A stretch of DNA of 64,000 nucleotides from Micromonospora echinofusca (GCF_900091445.1 NZ_LT607733.1:6227001-6291000); one strand, 5' to 3'. Counted from the stretch's first letter, positions 8,304-17,047 are shown. A program made the numbers and translations. The notes: a model not told the origin generated them from the letters alone.

Positions 8304-9068
8304 ATGGGCGTACGCGTCGAACGTGCCGCGGCGGTGACCACGGTGATCCTGGACCGCCCGGCGGCCCGCAACGCGGTCGACGGGCCGACGGCCCGGGCGC
8401 TGGCCGACGCGTTCCGTGCCTTCGAGGCCGACCCGGACGCCTCCGTGGCGGTGCTCTGGGGGGCCGGCGGCACGTTCTGCGCCGGGGCCGACCTGAAGGC
8501 CATCGGCACGCCGAGCGGCAACCGGGTCGAGGCGCAGGGGGACGGCCCGATGGGCCCGACCCGGATGACGCTCGGCAAGCCGGTGATCGCCGCGATCTCC
8601 GGGCACGCGGTGGCCGGCGGGTTGGAACTGGCGCTCTGGTGCGACCTGCGGGTCGCCGAGTCCGACGCGGTGCTCGGGGTGTTCTGCCGCCGCTGGGGGG
8701 TGCCGCTGATCGACGGGGGCACGGTCCGGCTGCCCCGGCTGATCGGCGAGAGCCGGGCCATGGACCTGATCCTCACCGGCCGGCCGGTGCCGGCCGAGGA
8801 GGCGTACGCCATGGGGCTGGTGAACCGGCTGGTCGCGCCGGGTGAGTCCCGGGCGGCGGCCGAGCGGCTGGCCGCCGAGATCGCCCGGCATCCGCAGACC
8901 TGCCTGCGCAACGACCGGGCGGCGCTGCTCGCCGGCGCCGGCCTGCCCGAGCCTGAGGCGATGACGGGCGAGCTGGCGTACGGGATGGACTCGCTGGCCG
9001 CCGACGCCGCCGCCGGGGCGGCCCGGTTCGCCGCCGGTGCCGGCCGGCACGGCGCCCCGGCCCACTGA
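8304..9068 (+). CDS. Enoyl-CoA hydratase/isomerase family protein (crotonase)
   Basis: 254-residue crotonase-fold enzyme. The first oxyanion-hole segment is GGTFCAGADLKAIG (about residues 52-65) and the second is GHAVAGGLELALWCDLRVA (about 98-116). The Glu expected in the first catalytic position of true hydratases is not obvious: where hydratases have E the sequence reads GLELALWCD, and the downstream WGVPLIDGGTVRLPRLIG lacks the second Glu. It may therefore be a hydrolase-, isomerase- or decarboxylase-type member. It stands alone between an exporter and a convergent flavoprotein, so context adds little. Confidence 0.85.
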   Translation: MGVRVERAAAVTTVILDRPAARNAVDGPTARALADAFRAFEADPDASVAVLWGAGGTFCAGADLKAIGTPSGNRVEAQGDGPMGPTRMTLGKPVIAAISGHAVAGGLELALWCDLRVAESDAVLGVFCRRWGVPLIDGGTVRLPRLIGESRAMDLILTGRPVPAEEAYAMGLVNRLVAPGESRAAAERLAAEIARHPQTCLRNDRAALLAGAGLPEPEAMTGELAYGMDSLAADAAAGAARFAAGAGRHGAPAH

Positions 9069-9101
9069 CAGCCGGCAGCCCGACGGTCCGGTCTGGTCCG
9101 G

Positions 9102-10559
9102 TCAGGACATGTCGCGCAGCGCGTCCTCGATCGCCCGGTGGAAGGTCGGGTAGGCGTAGATCATCTGCCGGAGCCGGGCGAGCGGCACGGCCGCGTGCAC
9201 CGCCACCACCAGCGCGGAGAGCACCTCGCCGCCGGCCGGCCCCACCGAGGTCGCGCCGATCAGCACGCCCTCGTCGGCGTCCGCCACCAGCTTGACGAAG
9301 CCCTCGTTGCCGGCCTTGTGGATCCAGCCCCGGGCCGACGACGGCACCCGGGCGAGACCGACCTGCACGTTGACGCCCCGCTCCCGGGCCTGGTGCTCGG
9401 TGAGGCCGACCGCGCCGACCTCGGGGTCGGTGAACGTCACCCGGGGCAGCGCCCGGTAGTCGGCGCGCGGCACCGCACGAGCGGCACCGCCCGCCCCGGT
9501 GGCCCCCGCCGCGCCACCCGTCGCGCTCGCGGTGCCGCTGGGATCGGCCCCGGCCCCGGCGCGCCGGGCGTGGTCGAGCACGTCGGCGACGACGATCCCG
9601 GCCTGGTACATCGCGACGTGCGTGAACGCCCCCTCGCCGGTGACGTCGCCGACCGCCCAGATCCCCTCGGTCACGTGCAGCCGGTCGTCCACGGTCAGGT
9701 AGCGCCGGCCGGCGTCCACCCCGACGGTGTCCAGGCCCAGCTCGTCCAGGTGCGCCCGGCGACCGGTCACCACCAGCAGCCGCTCGGCGGTGAACTCCGC
9801 CCCGTCCGCCCCGCGCAGGGTGAAGCCCCGCCCGTCGTGGCTCACCCGCTCCGCCCGTACCCCCGTGTGGATCTCCACCCCGTCGGCGCGCAGCGCGGCG
9901 GCGGCCACCTCGGACGCCTCCGGCTCCTCGACGGCGAGCACCCGGTCCAGGGCCTCGACCACGGTGCCCCGTACGCCGAACCGGGCGAAGACCTGCGCCA
10001 GTTCCAGCCCGATCGCCCCGCCGCCCAGCACCAGCAGCGACTCCGGCAGCTCCTCGACCTCGATCGCCTGCCGGTTGGTCCAGTACGGCGTGTCCGCCAG
10101 GCCGTCGACCGGCGGCACGGACGGCCTGGTGCCGGTGCCGAGCACGATCCCGTGCCGGGCCTGGAAGACCCGCTCGCCCACGCGCACCCGGCCGGGCCCG
10201 TCGAGTCGGGCGGTGCCCCGGACGAACCGGCCGCCCTTGCCGGTGAACCGCCGCACCGCCACGGTGTCGTCCCAGGTGTCGGTGGCCTCCTCGCGGATCC
10301 GCCTCGCCACCGGTGCCCAGTCGGGCCGCACCTCGGCGGAGCCGGCGAGCCCGTCGACGCGGCGGGCCTCGGCGATCGCGTTGGCCGCGCGGATCATCAT
10401 CTTGCTCGGCACGCACCCCCAGTAGGGGCACTCCCCGCCGACCAGGTCGCGCTCGACGCCGACGACGCTCAGCCCCGCCTCGGCGAGCCGCCCGGCCACC
10501 TCCTCGCCGCCGACCCCGAGCCCGACCACGACCACGTCCACCAGTTCCGGATCAGCCAT
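9102..10559 (-). CDS. Pyridine nucleotide-disulfide oxidoreductase (MerA/Lpd-like)
   Basis: 485-residue FAD- and NAD(P)H-dependent class I disulfide reductase. The FAD motif VVGLGVGGEEVAGRLAEAGL is at residues 10-29. The redox disulfide is GGECPYWGCVPSK (about 41-53), the NAD motif LVLGGGAIGLELAQVFARFG is mid-protein, and the second FAD motif is GIWAVGDVTGEGAFTHVA. Unlike dihydrolipoamide dehydrogenase, the C-terminal catalytic His is replaced in AYPTFHRAIE (Tyr in the HPT position), so the substrate is probably not lipoamide. A Gly/Ala-rich insert of about 35 residues precedes the dimerisation domain. The ATG at 10559 starts the FAD domain and fits the family. Confidence 0.88.
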   Translation of the reverse strand: MADPELVDVVVVGLGVGGEEVAGRLAEAGLSVVGVERDLVGGECPYWGCVPSKMMIRAANAIAEARRVDGLAGSAEVRPDWAPVARRIREEATDTWDDTVAVRRFTGKGGRFVRGTARLDGPGRVRVGERVFQARHGIVLGTGTRPSVPPVDGLADTPYWTNRQAIEVEELPESLLVLGGGAIGLELAQVFARFGVRGTVVEALDRVLAVEEPEASEVAAAALRADGVEIHTGVRAERVSHDGRGFTLRGADGAEFTAERLLVVTGRRAHLDELGLDTVGVDAGRRYLTVDDRLHVTEGIWAVGDVTGEGAFTHVAMYQAGIVVADVLDHARRAGAGADPSGTASATGGAAGATGAGGAARAVPRADYRALPRVTFTDPEVGAVGLTEHQARERGVNVQVGLARVPSSARGWIHKAGNEGFVKLVADADEGVLIGATSVGPAGGEVLSALVVAVHAAVPLARLRQMIYAYPTFHRAIEDALRDMS

Positions 10560-10651
10560 TCCGCCAGCATCGCGCACCGCCCGGCGGCCGGCCAGCCGGC
10601 CGCGCCGGAATTGCGCTGCCCGCCGACGTCCCGACCTCCTACCGTGGCCGG

Positions 10652-11716
10652 ATGCGCGCACGCTTCTCCGCCGTCCACGACCGCTTCGCCGAGCTGCTCG
10701 CCGAGGGCCGGGAGACCGGGGCCAGCCTGGCGATCTGGTACGACGGCGAGCCCGTGGTCGACGTCGTCGGCGGCGAGCGGTCACCGGGACGGCCGTGGCT
10801 GCCGGACACGCTGGTGAACGTCTACTCCGTCGCCAAGCCGGTGGCCGCCCTCTGCCTGCTGACGCTGGTCGACCGGGGCCGGCTCGACCTGGACGACGCC
10901 GTCGCCGAGCACTGGCCCGGCTTCCGCGCCCCGGCGACCGTCCGCCAGGTGCTGACGCACACCGCCGGGCTGCCGGCCTTCCCGGTGCCCCGGCCGGCCG
11001 CCGCCGTCGCCGACTGGAACCTGCTCTGCGCCGACCTCGCCGCCGCCGAGCCCGAGTGGCCGCCCGGGTCCGTCGCGGGCGAGCACGCCTGGACGTACGG
11101 GCACCTGGTGGGCGAGCTGGTGCGGCGGGTCGACGGGCGGTCGGTGGGCCGCTTCCTGGCCGAGGAGATCGCCGGTCCGTGGCGGCTGGACCTCGGCTTC
11201 GGTCTCGGCGAGGCGGACCAGCGGCGCTGCGCCGAGCTGCGGTACGGCGATCCGGGCTGGCCGGACCGGGTCGCCGGGGAGCCGGGTTCGCTCTGGGCGC
11301 GGGCGCTGGACAACCCGCCCGGCGGCCGGGACCTGGCGGTGGTGAACAGCCCGCTCTGGCGCGGCGCCGAGGTGCCGGCCGTCAACCTGCACTCGACCGC
11401 CGGCGCCCTGGCCCGCCTGTACGCGGGCCTGCTCGCCGGCGGCGTCCTCGACGGGGTGCGGCTGTTCAGCCGGGAGCTGGTGGCCGAGGCCACCCGGGTC
11501 CAGTACGACGGCGACGACCTGCTGCTCGGCCGGCGTACCCGGTGGACGCTGGGCATGCAGTGGGAGGAGGACGGCAGCTGGGGCATGGGCGGGATCGGCG
11601 GCAGCTCCGCCTGGGCCGACCCCGGACGCGGCTACACCTTCGCCTACGCCACCTCGCACCTGGCCGACCACGACCGCGTCGACACCCTGGTGGAGGCCCT
11701 GCACTCCTGCCTCTGA
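10652..11716 (+). CDS. Serine hydrolase of the beta-lactamase/EstB family
   Basis: 354-residue serine hydrolase of the class C beta-lactamase/penicillin-binding fold. The catalytic S-x-x-K is in VNVYSVAKPVAAL (about residues 58-70), and the Tyr motif is HAWTYGHLVGELV (about residue 150). The third motif near the C-terminus reads WGMGGIGGSSAW instead of KTG, common among esterase-type members. No signal peptide is seen, so it is likely cytoplasmic and an esterase or peptidase, and a resistance role is unlikely. The gene is divergent from the disulfide reductase with about 90 bp between the starts. Confidence 0.85.
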   Translation: MRARFSAVHDRFAELLAEGRETGASLAIWYDGEPVVDVVGGERSPGRPWLPDTLVNVYSVAKPVAALCLLTLVDRGRLDLDDAVAEHWPGFRAPATVRQVLTHTAGLPAFPVPRPAAAVADWNLLCADLAAAEPEWPPGSVAGEHAWTYGHLVGELVRRVDGRSVGRFLAEEIAGPWRLDLGFGLGEADQRRCAELRYGDPGWPDRVAGEPGSLWARALDNPPGGRDLAVVNSPLWRGAEVPAVNLHSTAGALARLYAGLLAGGVLDGVRLFSRELVAEATRVQYDGDDLLLGRRTRWTLGMQWEEDGSWGMGGIGGSSAWADPGRGYTFAYATSHLADHDRVDTLVEALHSCL

Positions 11717-11726
11717 CGGTCGCCCG

Positions 11727-11776
11727 CCGCCGACCACCCGGTCGCCTCCGACGAACCGGGCGTGGCCGGTCGGCGG
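11727..11776. terminator. Bidirectional hairpin between convergent genes
   Basis: Arms CCGCCGACC at 11727-11735 and GGTCGGCGG at 11768-11776, extended inward by CACCCGG / CCGGGCGTG pairing. It fills the 70-bp gap between the ends of the serine hydrolase gene and crtB, so it can stop transcription from both sides. Confidence 0.7.
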
Positions 11777-11786
11777 CAGGGACCCG

Positions 11787-12725
11787 TCACGGGATGGACG
11801 GGACCAGCGGGCCGGGCGCCAGGGCGGGTCCGGGGATCACCACGGGGGTGCCGGCGGGGGTGATCAGGGCGCGGGCGGCCACCGCCATTCGGCGGCGCTG
11901 CGGCACCAGCGCCCGGTCGGCGAAGACGTCGTAGTCCCGCGCGGCCACCTCGTCGAGGATCCCGCCGTACAGCGCGTACGCGGTGCGCATGCAGGCCTGC
12001 GAGGCGGGCGCCAGCAGGGTGATGCCGGGGGCCGCCGCGGTGTAGTGCGCCTGGGCGCGGCTCACCTCGTACGCGATCAGCTCCCGGACGCGCGGCGTGG
12101 CCCGGCCCCGGGCACGCGCCTCGACCAACTCCTCGCGGGTGACGCCGAACTGGGCCATGTCGTCGTCGGGCAGGTAGGTGCGCCCCCGGTCGAGGTCCTC
12201 GGCCACGTCCCGGATGAAGTTGGTGAGCTGGAAGGCGAAGCCGAGCTGGCGGGCCGGCTCCCGGGCCGCCGCCGGGTCCGAGCTGCCCAGGATCGGCAGC
12301 ATCATGGTGCCGATCACCGCCGCCGAGCCCTCCATGTAGTCGAGCAGGTGCCCGTAGGTGCGGTACGAGGTGACCGTCAGGTCCATCGCCATGCTCTTGA
12401 GGAACGACGCGAAGTCGTCCCGGTCGAGGTCGAAGACGGCGATCGTGTGCAGCACCGCCGGGAGCAGGGGGTCGTCCACCGGTTCGCCGTGCAGTCCGGC
12501 GACGAAGCGGCCGGCCCAGTCGTCGAGTCGCGCGGCGCGCTCGGCGGGGGGCAGCTCCTCGGTGCGGTCGACGATCTCGTCCGCGTAGCGCGTGAATCCG
12601 TACAGGGCGTGGACATGCCGCCGTTTCCAAGCGGGTAGGAGCCGGGTGGCGAGATAGTAGGTGCGGCCGTGCCGTTTGTGCAGCTCACGGCAGCGGCCAT
12701 AGGCCGCGGCGAGATCGGTTTCCAC
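11787..12725 (-). CDS. crtB: Phytoene synthase CrtB
   Basis: 312-residue squalene/phytoene synthase that condenses two geranylgeranyl diphosphates to phytoene, the first committed carotenoid step. The two Asp-rich motifs are YADEIVDRTEE (about residues 46-56) and IRDVAEDLDRGRTYLP (about 165-180), with QLTNFIRDV just before the second. The GTG start follows a strong gaggaggg ribosome site. The gene is divergent from crtE with 64 bp between the starts, giving a compact shared promoter region. Confidence 0.95.
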   Translation of the reverse strand: METDLAAAYGRCRELHKRHGRTYYLATRLLPAWKRRHVHALYGFTRYADEIVDRTEELPPAERAARLDDWAGRFVAGLHGEPVDDPLLPAVLHTIAVFDLDRDDFASFLKSMAMDLTVTSYRTYGHLLDYMEGSAAVIGTMMLPILGSSDPAAAREPARQLGFAFQLTNFIRDVAEDLDRGRTYLPDDDMAQFGVTREELVEARARGRATPRVRELIAYEVSRAQAHYTAAAPGITLLAPASQACMRTAYALYGGILDEVAARDYDVFADRALVPQRRRMAVAARALITPAGTPVVIPGPALAPGPLVPSIP

Positions 12726-12789
12726 CGGCCCTCCTCAATTTCGACGCACAAATCGACGCAACTCGTAAGCCTAGGGTACGCTCGGCCGC
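12726..12789. promoter_or_regulatory. Divergent crtB / crtE promoter region with direct repeats
   Basis: The 64-bp region holds a direct repeat TCGACGCA at 12741-12748 and 12753-12760 (12-bp period, with aca/aa between) and a -10-like TAGGGT about 12 bases before the crtE ATG. crtE has no ribosome site, so its mRNA may be leaderless or nearly so. Tandem direct repeats of about 11 bp are the known operator style of CarH-type B12 photoreceptors, and such a regulator ends this operon. The link is an inference. Confidence 0.5.
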
Positions 12790-13944
12790 ATGGCCAACGA
12801 CGCAGTTGCGGGTAATTCGCTCCGCGTGGCCCCCGCCGGCCCGGCCGACGGGGACGATCCGGTGCGCGCGGTCCTTGCCGCTTACACGAAGGACCTGGTC
12901 ACGGCGGTGGAGGACACCATCGCCGCCTTCCTGGCCGCGGAGGTCGACGCGCTGGGCGAGATCGACGCGGCGATGGGCGGATTCGCCGCGACGGCGCGCG
13001 ACTGCGTGCTGGCCGGTGGCAAGCGCGTCCGCCCCACGTTCGCCTACTGGGGGTGGCGCGGCGTGCCCGGCGGCACCGGCCCGCTGCCGCCGGTGCTCCC
13101 CGCCTTCGCCGCCCTGGAGCTGCTGCACACCTTCGCCCTCGTGCAGGACGACGTGATGGACGCCTCCGCGACGCGCCGGGGCCAGCCGAGCGTGCACGAG
13201 GCGCTCGCCGCCCGGCACACCGCGTCCGGCCATCGGGGCGACCCGCGTCGGTTCGGTGAGTCGGTCGCGGTGCTGATCGGCGACCTCTGCATGGTCTGGG
13301 CCGACCGGCTCCTAGCGCACGCGGCCCTGCCGCCGGCCCGCCTGCTCGACGTCCGGCGCTGCTACGACCAGATGCGCGTGGAGACGATCGCCGGGCAGTA
13401 CCTCGACGTGCTCGGCGAGAGCGACGCGGCGAACTGGTCGGTCGACCGGGCGCTGCGGGTGGCCCGCTACAAGACCGCCAGCTACACGGTGCAGCGCCCG
13501 CTGCTCTTCGGCGCCCGCCTGGCCGGCGTCGGGGACGACGCCCCGCTGACCGCCGCGTACACCCGCTACGGGCTCGCCGTCGGCGAGGCGTTCCAGCTCT
13601 GCGACGACCTCCTCGGCGTCTACGGCGACCCGGCCACCACCGGCAAGCCGGCCGGTGACGACCTGCGCACCGGCAAGCCGACCGTGCTGCTCATGCTGGC
13701 CAGGCAGCTCGCCACGCCCACCCAGCGGCACGTGCTGGACGGCCTCGGCGCCGGCGTCGGGGACGCGGAGGTCGCCCGCCTCGCCGAGGTGGTCGCCGAC
13801 ACCGGGGCCGTCGACCGGGTCGAACGCATGATCTCCGAACGCGTCACCGAGGCGCTGACCGCGCTCGGCACCGCGTCGATCGACGAGACCGCGCGCACCG
13901 CGCTGACCGGTCTCGCCACCGCCGCCACCAACCGGCGGGCATGA
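12790..13944 (+). CDS. crtE: Geranylgeranyl diphosphate synthase CrtE (polyprenyl synthetase)
   Basis: 384-residue trans-isoprenyl diphosphate synthase supplying GGPP to CrtB. The first Asp-rich motif is in LVQDDVMDASATRRGQPSVH (about residues 117-136) with the GGKRVRP substrate motif upstream. The second is LCDDLLGVYGDPATTGKPAG (about 275). The two residues before the first DDxxD are Val-Gln, not bulky aromatics, consistent with a C20 or longer product. It is the first gene of the crtE-crtI-idi-merR operon. The stop overlaps an ATG at 13941, but crtI most likely starts 30 bases later. Confidence 0.94.
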   Translation: MANDAVAGNSLRVAPAGPADGDDPVRAVLAAYTKDLVTAVEDTIAAFLAAEVDALGEIDAAMGGFAATARDCVLAGGKRVRPTFAYWGWRGVPGGTGPLPPVLPAFAALELLHTFALVQDDVMDASATRRGQPSVHEALAARHTASGHRGDPRRFGESVAVLIGDLCMVWADRLLAHAALPPARLLDVRRCYDQMRVETIAGQYLDVLGESDAANWSVDRALRVARYKTASYTVQRPLLFGARLAGVGDDAPLTAAYTRYGLAVGEAFQLCDDLLGVYGDPATTGKPAGDDLRTGKPTVLLMLARQLATPTQRHVLDGLGAGVGDAEVARLAEVVADTGAVDRVERMISERVTEALTALGTASIDETARTALTGLATAATNRRA

Positions 13945-13960
13945 TGGTCAACTTCGCACA

Positions 13961-13966
13961 AGGAGG
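13961..13966 (+). promoter_or_regulatory. Shine-Dalgarno site that fixes the crtI start
   Basis: A perfect AGGAGG lies seven bases before GTG 13974. The alternative ATGs at 13941 and 13944, which overlap the crtE stop, have no comparable site. The 11 residues they would add are not part of the FAD-binding fold. Confidence 0.8.
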
Positions 13967-13973
13967 TGGTCGC

Positions 13974-15452
13974 GTGCGCACCGTTGACGGGCGTACGGAC
14001 CGGGTGGTCGTCGTCGGCGCCGGGCTGGGCGGGCTCGCCTGCGCGCTGCACCTGGCGGGCAGCGGTCGGCAGGTGACCGTGCTGGAGCGCGAGCCGGTGC
14101 CGGGCGGCCGGGCCGGCCGGCTCAGCGTGGACGGCTACGAGTTCGACACCGGGCCCACCGTGCTCACCATGCCCGACCTGATCGCCGAGGCGCTCGGCGC
14201 GGTCGGCGAGGAGCTGGACGACTGGCTGGACCTCACCCCGCTCGACCCGGCCTACCGGGCGTACTACCCGGACGGGTCGACGCTGGACGTCATCACCGAC
14301 ACCACGCGGATGGCCGCCGAGATCGCCCGGGTGTGCGGCCCGCGCGAGGCGGACGGCTACCTGCGCTTCGTCGACTACGCGCGCAGGCTCTGGCAGTGGG
14401 AACGCGCCGACTTCATCGAGCGCAACCTGGACGCCCCCACCGACCTGCTCACCGGCAACCTGGTCAAGCTGCTGGCCGGCGGCGCCTTCCGCCGGCTCCA
14501 GACGAAGATCAACCAGTTCTTCCGCGACCCGCGCACCCAGCGGATCTTCTCCTTCCAGGCCATGTACGCCGGCCTCGCCCCGCACGACGCGCTGGCCATC
14601 TACGCGGTCATCGCATACCTCGACTCGGTCGCCGGGGTCTACTTCCCGCGCGGCGGCATCCACGCCGTCTCGCGCGGCATGGCCGGCGCCGCCGAGAAGC
14701 ACGGCGTCGAGATCCGCTACGACACCACGGTGACCAGGGTGCAGACCGCCCACGGCCGGGCCACCGGAGTGGTGACCGCCGACGGCGAGCTGATCCCGGC
14801 CGACGTGGTCGTGCTCAACCCCGACCTGCCGGTCGCCTACCGCGACCTGCTGCCGCCGAGCCGCCCGCGCAAGCTCACCTACTCCCCCTCCTGCGTGGTC
14901 CTGCACGTCGGTTCGACACAGGGATATGGGAAGATCGCCCACCACAACATCCACTTCGGACGGTCGTGGAAGGGCACCTTCGATGAGGTCATCAGGCGGG
15001 GCCAGCTGATGAGCGACCCGTCCCTGCTGGTCACCAACCCGAGCCGGACCGACCCGTCGGTGGCCCCGGCCGGGCGGCACACCTACTACGTGCTCGCCCC
15101 GGTGCCCAACCTCGACCGGGCGCCGTTCGACTGGCGGGGCGACTTCACCGAGCGCTACGCCGATCAGCTCGTCGGCACCCTGGAGGAGCGCGGCTACCTC
15201 GGCTTCGGTGCCGGCGTCGAGGTGCTGCGGGCCGTGACCCCGGCCGAGTGGGCCGAGCAGGGCATGGCCGCCGGCACCCCGTTCGCCGCCGCGCACAGCC
15301 TCTTCCAGACCGGCCCGTTCCGCCCGTCGAACCTGCACCGCACGCTGTCGAACGTCGTCTTCGTCGGCTCGGGCACCCAGCCCGGCGTCGGCGTGCCCAT
15401 GGTGCTCATCTCCGGCAAGCTCGCCGCCGGCCGCATCACCGGGGATGCCTGA
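13974..15452 (+). CDS. crtI: Phytoene desaturase CrtI
   Basis: 492-residue FAD-dependent phytoene desaturase that introduces the double bonds leading to lycopene. It has the N-terminal dinucleotide motif VVVVGAGLGGLACALHLAGS with the ERGGRA-type continuation PVPGGRAGRLSVDGYEFDTG. The C-terminal signature is FVGSGTQPGVGVPMVLISGK, the classic CrtI ending. The body contains FQAMYAGLAPHDALAIYAVI. No lycopene cyclase or hydroxylase gene occurs in this window, so this locus by itself would yield phytoene-derived linear carotenoids. Its start was chosen from the ribosome site at 13961. Confidence 0.95.
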   Translation: MRTVDGRTDRVVVVGAGLGGLACALHLAGSGRQVTVLEREPVPGGRAGRLSVDGYEFDTGPTVLTMPDLIAEALGAVGEELDDWLDLTPLDPAYRAYYPDGSTLDVITDTTRMAAEIARVCGPREADGYLRFVDYARRLWQWERADFIERNLDAPTDLLTGNLVKLLAGGAFRRLQTKINQFFRDPRTQRIFSFQAMYAGLAPHDALAIYAVIAYLDSVAGVYFPRGGIHAVSRGMAGAAEKHGVEIRYDTTVTRVQTAHGRATGVVTADGELIPADVVVLNPDLPVAYRDLLPPSRPRKLTYSPSCVVLHVGSTQGYGKIAHHNIHFGRSWKGTFDEVIRRGQLMSDPSLLVTNPSRTDPSVAPAGRHTYYVLAPVPNLDRAPFDWRGDFTERYADQLVGTLEERGYLGFGAGVEVLRAVTPAEWAEQGMAAGTPFAAAHSLFQTGPFRPSNLHRTLSNVVFVGSGTQPGVGVPMVLISGKLAAGRITGDA

Positions 15453-15486
15453 TGGCCCGCCCCCTCGGACCAGGGAGACACCTGCC

Positions 15487-16107
15487 GTGACCAGCCGCGA
15501 GACGCACCTCGTCGAGCTCGTGGACGACGCCGGACTGGCGCGGGGCGAGACCACCGTGTCGTCCGCACACCAGCCCCCGGGCCAGCTCCACCGCGCCTTC
15601 TCCGTGCTGCTCGTCGACCCCCGGGGCCGGGTGCTGCTGCAACGGCGGGCAGCGGTCAAGACCCGCTTTCCGCTGCGCTGGGCCAACGCGTGCTGCGGCC
15701 ACCCGGCGCCCGGCGAGTCCCTCGTCGAGGCCGCCAACCGCCGGCTGCGCGAGGAGCTCGGCGCCGACCCGGTCGAGCTGACCGAGGTCGGGGTGTACAT
15801 CTACTACGCCGAGGACCCGGCCACCGGTCGGGTCGAGTTCGAGTACGACCACGTCCTGCGGGGCGAGTTCCGGCCGGGCAGCCCACTGCTGCCGGATCCC
15901 GACGAGGTGGCCGAGCTGCGCTGGGCCGACCCCGCCGCGCTGACGGCCGACCTCGACGCCGACCCCCGCGCGTACGCCCCCTGGCTGGGCGGGGTGGTGA
16001 ACCGGCTGCTGCGCCCGTCGGGGCCCGCCGCCGGCCCGCCGGGCCAGCCCGGCACCCCGTCCGGCCCGCCGGCGAACGACGCGTCGGAGCGGTCGGGTGG
16101 CCGATGA
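15487..16107 (+). CDS. idi: Isopentenyl-diphosphate delta-isomerase, type I (Idi)
   Basis: 206-residue Nudix-fold isomerase that interconverts IPP and DMAPP, feeding CrtE. The catalytic Cys is in WANACCGHPAPGES, directly followed by the Nudix helix ESLVEAANRRLREELGADP. The second catalytic acid lies in RVEFEYDHVL. The C-terminus carries an extra Gly/Pro-rich tail of about 25 residues. The GTG at 15487 follows a gggaga ribosome site. An in-frame upstream start at 15445 would add a Pro-rich leader not seen in the family. Its last 11 bases overlap the MerR regulator gene. Confidence 0.93.
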   Translation: MTSRETHLVELVDDAGLARGETTVSSAHQPPGQLHRAFSVLLVDPRGRVLLQRRAAVKTRFPLRWANACCGHPAPGESLVEAANRRLREELGADPVELTEVGVYIYYAEDPATGRVEFEYDHVLRGEFRPGSPLLPDPDEVAELRWADPAALTADLDADPRAYAPWLGGVVNRLLRPSGPAAGPPGQPGTPSGPPANDASERSGGR

Positions 16108-17047
16108 GGCGCTGAGCGCGGGAGCCGTCGCCCGACGGCTGGGCGTGGCCGTGACCACCCTGCGCACCTGGCACCAGCGCTACGGCCTCGGGCCCAGCGA
16201 GCACGTACCCGGGCACCACCGGCGCTACACGCCGGCCGACCTCGCGCGCCTGGAGATCATGCGGCGGCTCACCGCCCAGGGGGTCACCCCGGCGGAGGCG
16301 GCCCGCTGGGCCCGTCGGGCGCCGGACGCCGTGCCCGCCGACGCGGCCGTACCCCCACGGGTGCGCGCCGTCGCCGGCCGCGACGGCGGCGGTTCGACGA
16401 TCCCGGTCGGCCGGGCCGGACCGGCGGCCCGAGGGCTGGCCCGCGCCGCCATGCGGCTGGACTCGGTGGTGATCGGCGAGACGATCGCCCGGGCCCTGGA
16501 GGCGGACGGTGTGATCGCCACCTGGGAAGGTCTGCTGCGTCCCGTGCTCTTCGGCATCGGCGAGCGGCACGCCGCCACCGGCGGCCTCGTCGAGGTCGAG
16601 CACCTGATGTCGCGCTGCGTCTCGGAGGCGTTCGCGGTGGTCGCCCGCGCCGCCGCGCCCGCCGGGCCGGCGCGCATCGTGCTCTCCTGCGCCGACGAGG
16701 AGCAGCACACCCTGCCGTTGGAGGCGCTCGCCGCCGCGCTCGCCGAGGCCGGGGTCGGCTACCGGATGCTCGGCGCCCGGATGCCGCTGCCCGCGCTGCT
16801 CGAGGCCGTCAACCGGACCGGGCCGGCCGCCGTGGTGATCTGGTCGCACACCCGGACCACCGCCGATCCCGCCCAGCTCAACGCCCTCCTCGCCGCGCCC
16901 CGCCGGCCGCTGCTGGTGCTCGCCGCCGGGCCGGGTTGGCTGGCGGACTCGCTGCCCGCCGGGGTGGTCCGGCCGGTCGACCTCACCGAGGCGGTCTCGC
17001 TGGCGCTCGCCCTGCGCGACTCGCTGGACCAGGCGTCGGCGGACTGA
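16097..17047 (+). CDS. MerR-family regulator with B12-binding domain (CarH/LitR-like)
   Basis: 316-residue two-domain regulator. The N-terminal MerR winged helix is at residues 8-75 (GAVARRLGVAVTTLRTWHQRYG). It is followed by a four-helix plus Rossmann cobalamin-binding module (about 110-310). Aligned to Thermus CarH with a constant offset of 27, E168-H169 match E141-H142 and H204 matches the lower axial ligand H177. The Trp131 equivalent is His158 (IGERHAATGG). CarH/LitR proteins repress carotenoid genes in the dark with AdoCbl. Its position at the end of crtE-crtI-idi implies control of this locus. Whether the Trp-to-His change keeps light sensing is open. Confidence 0.88.
   Translation: MADEALSAGAVARRLGVAVTTLRTWHQRYGLGPSEHVPGHHRRYTPADLARLEIMRRLTAQGVTPAEAARWARRAPDAVPADAAVPPRVRAVAGRDGGGSTIPVGRAGPAARGLARAAMRLDSVVIGETIARALEADGVIATWEGLLRPVLFGIGERHAATGGLVEVEHLMSRCVSEAFAVVARAAAPAGPARIVLSCADEEQHTLPLEALAAALAEAGVGYRMLGARMPLPALLEAVNRTGPAAVVIWSHTRTTADPAQLNALLAAPRRPLLVLAAGPGWLADSLPAGVVRPVDLTEAVSLALALRDSLDQASAD

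Noticed and set aside
5294..8845. A 1183-codon open frame on the plus strand
   Set aside because: It runs antisense through bluB and the Rieske gene and out of frame through the exporter and crotonase. The translation is Arg/Gly/Pro/Ala-rich without fold. High GC removes stops in shadow frames.
13941..13973. crtI start at the ATG overlapping the crtE stop
   Set aside because: A perfect AGGAGG lies downstream of it, seven bases before GTG 13974, and the added residues are outside the FAD fold.
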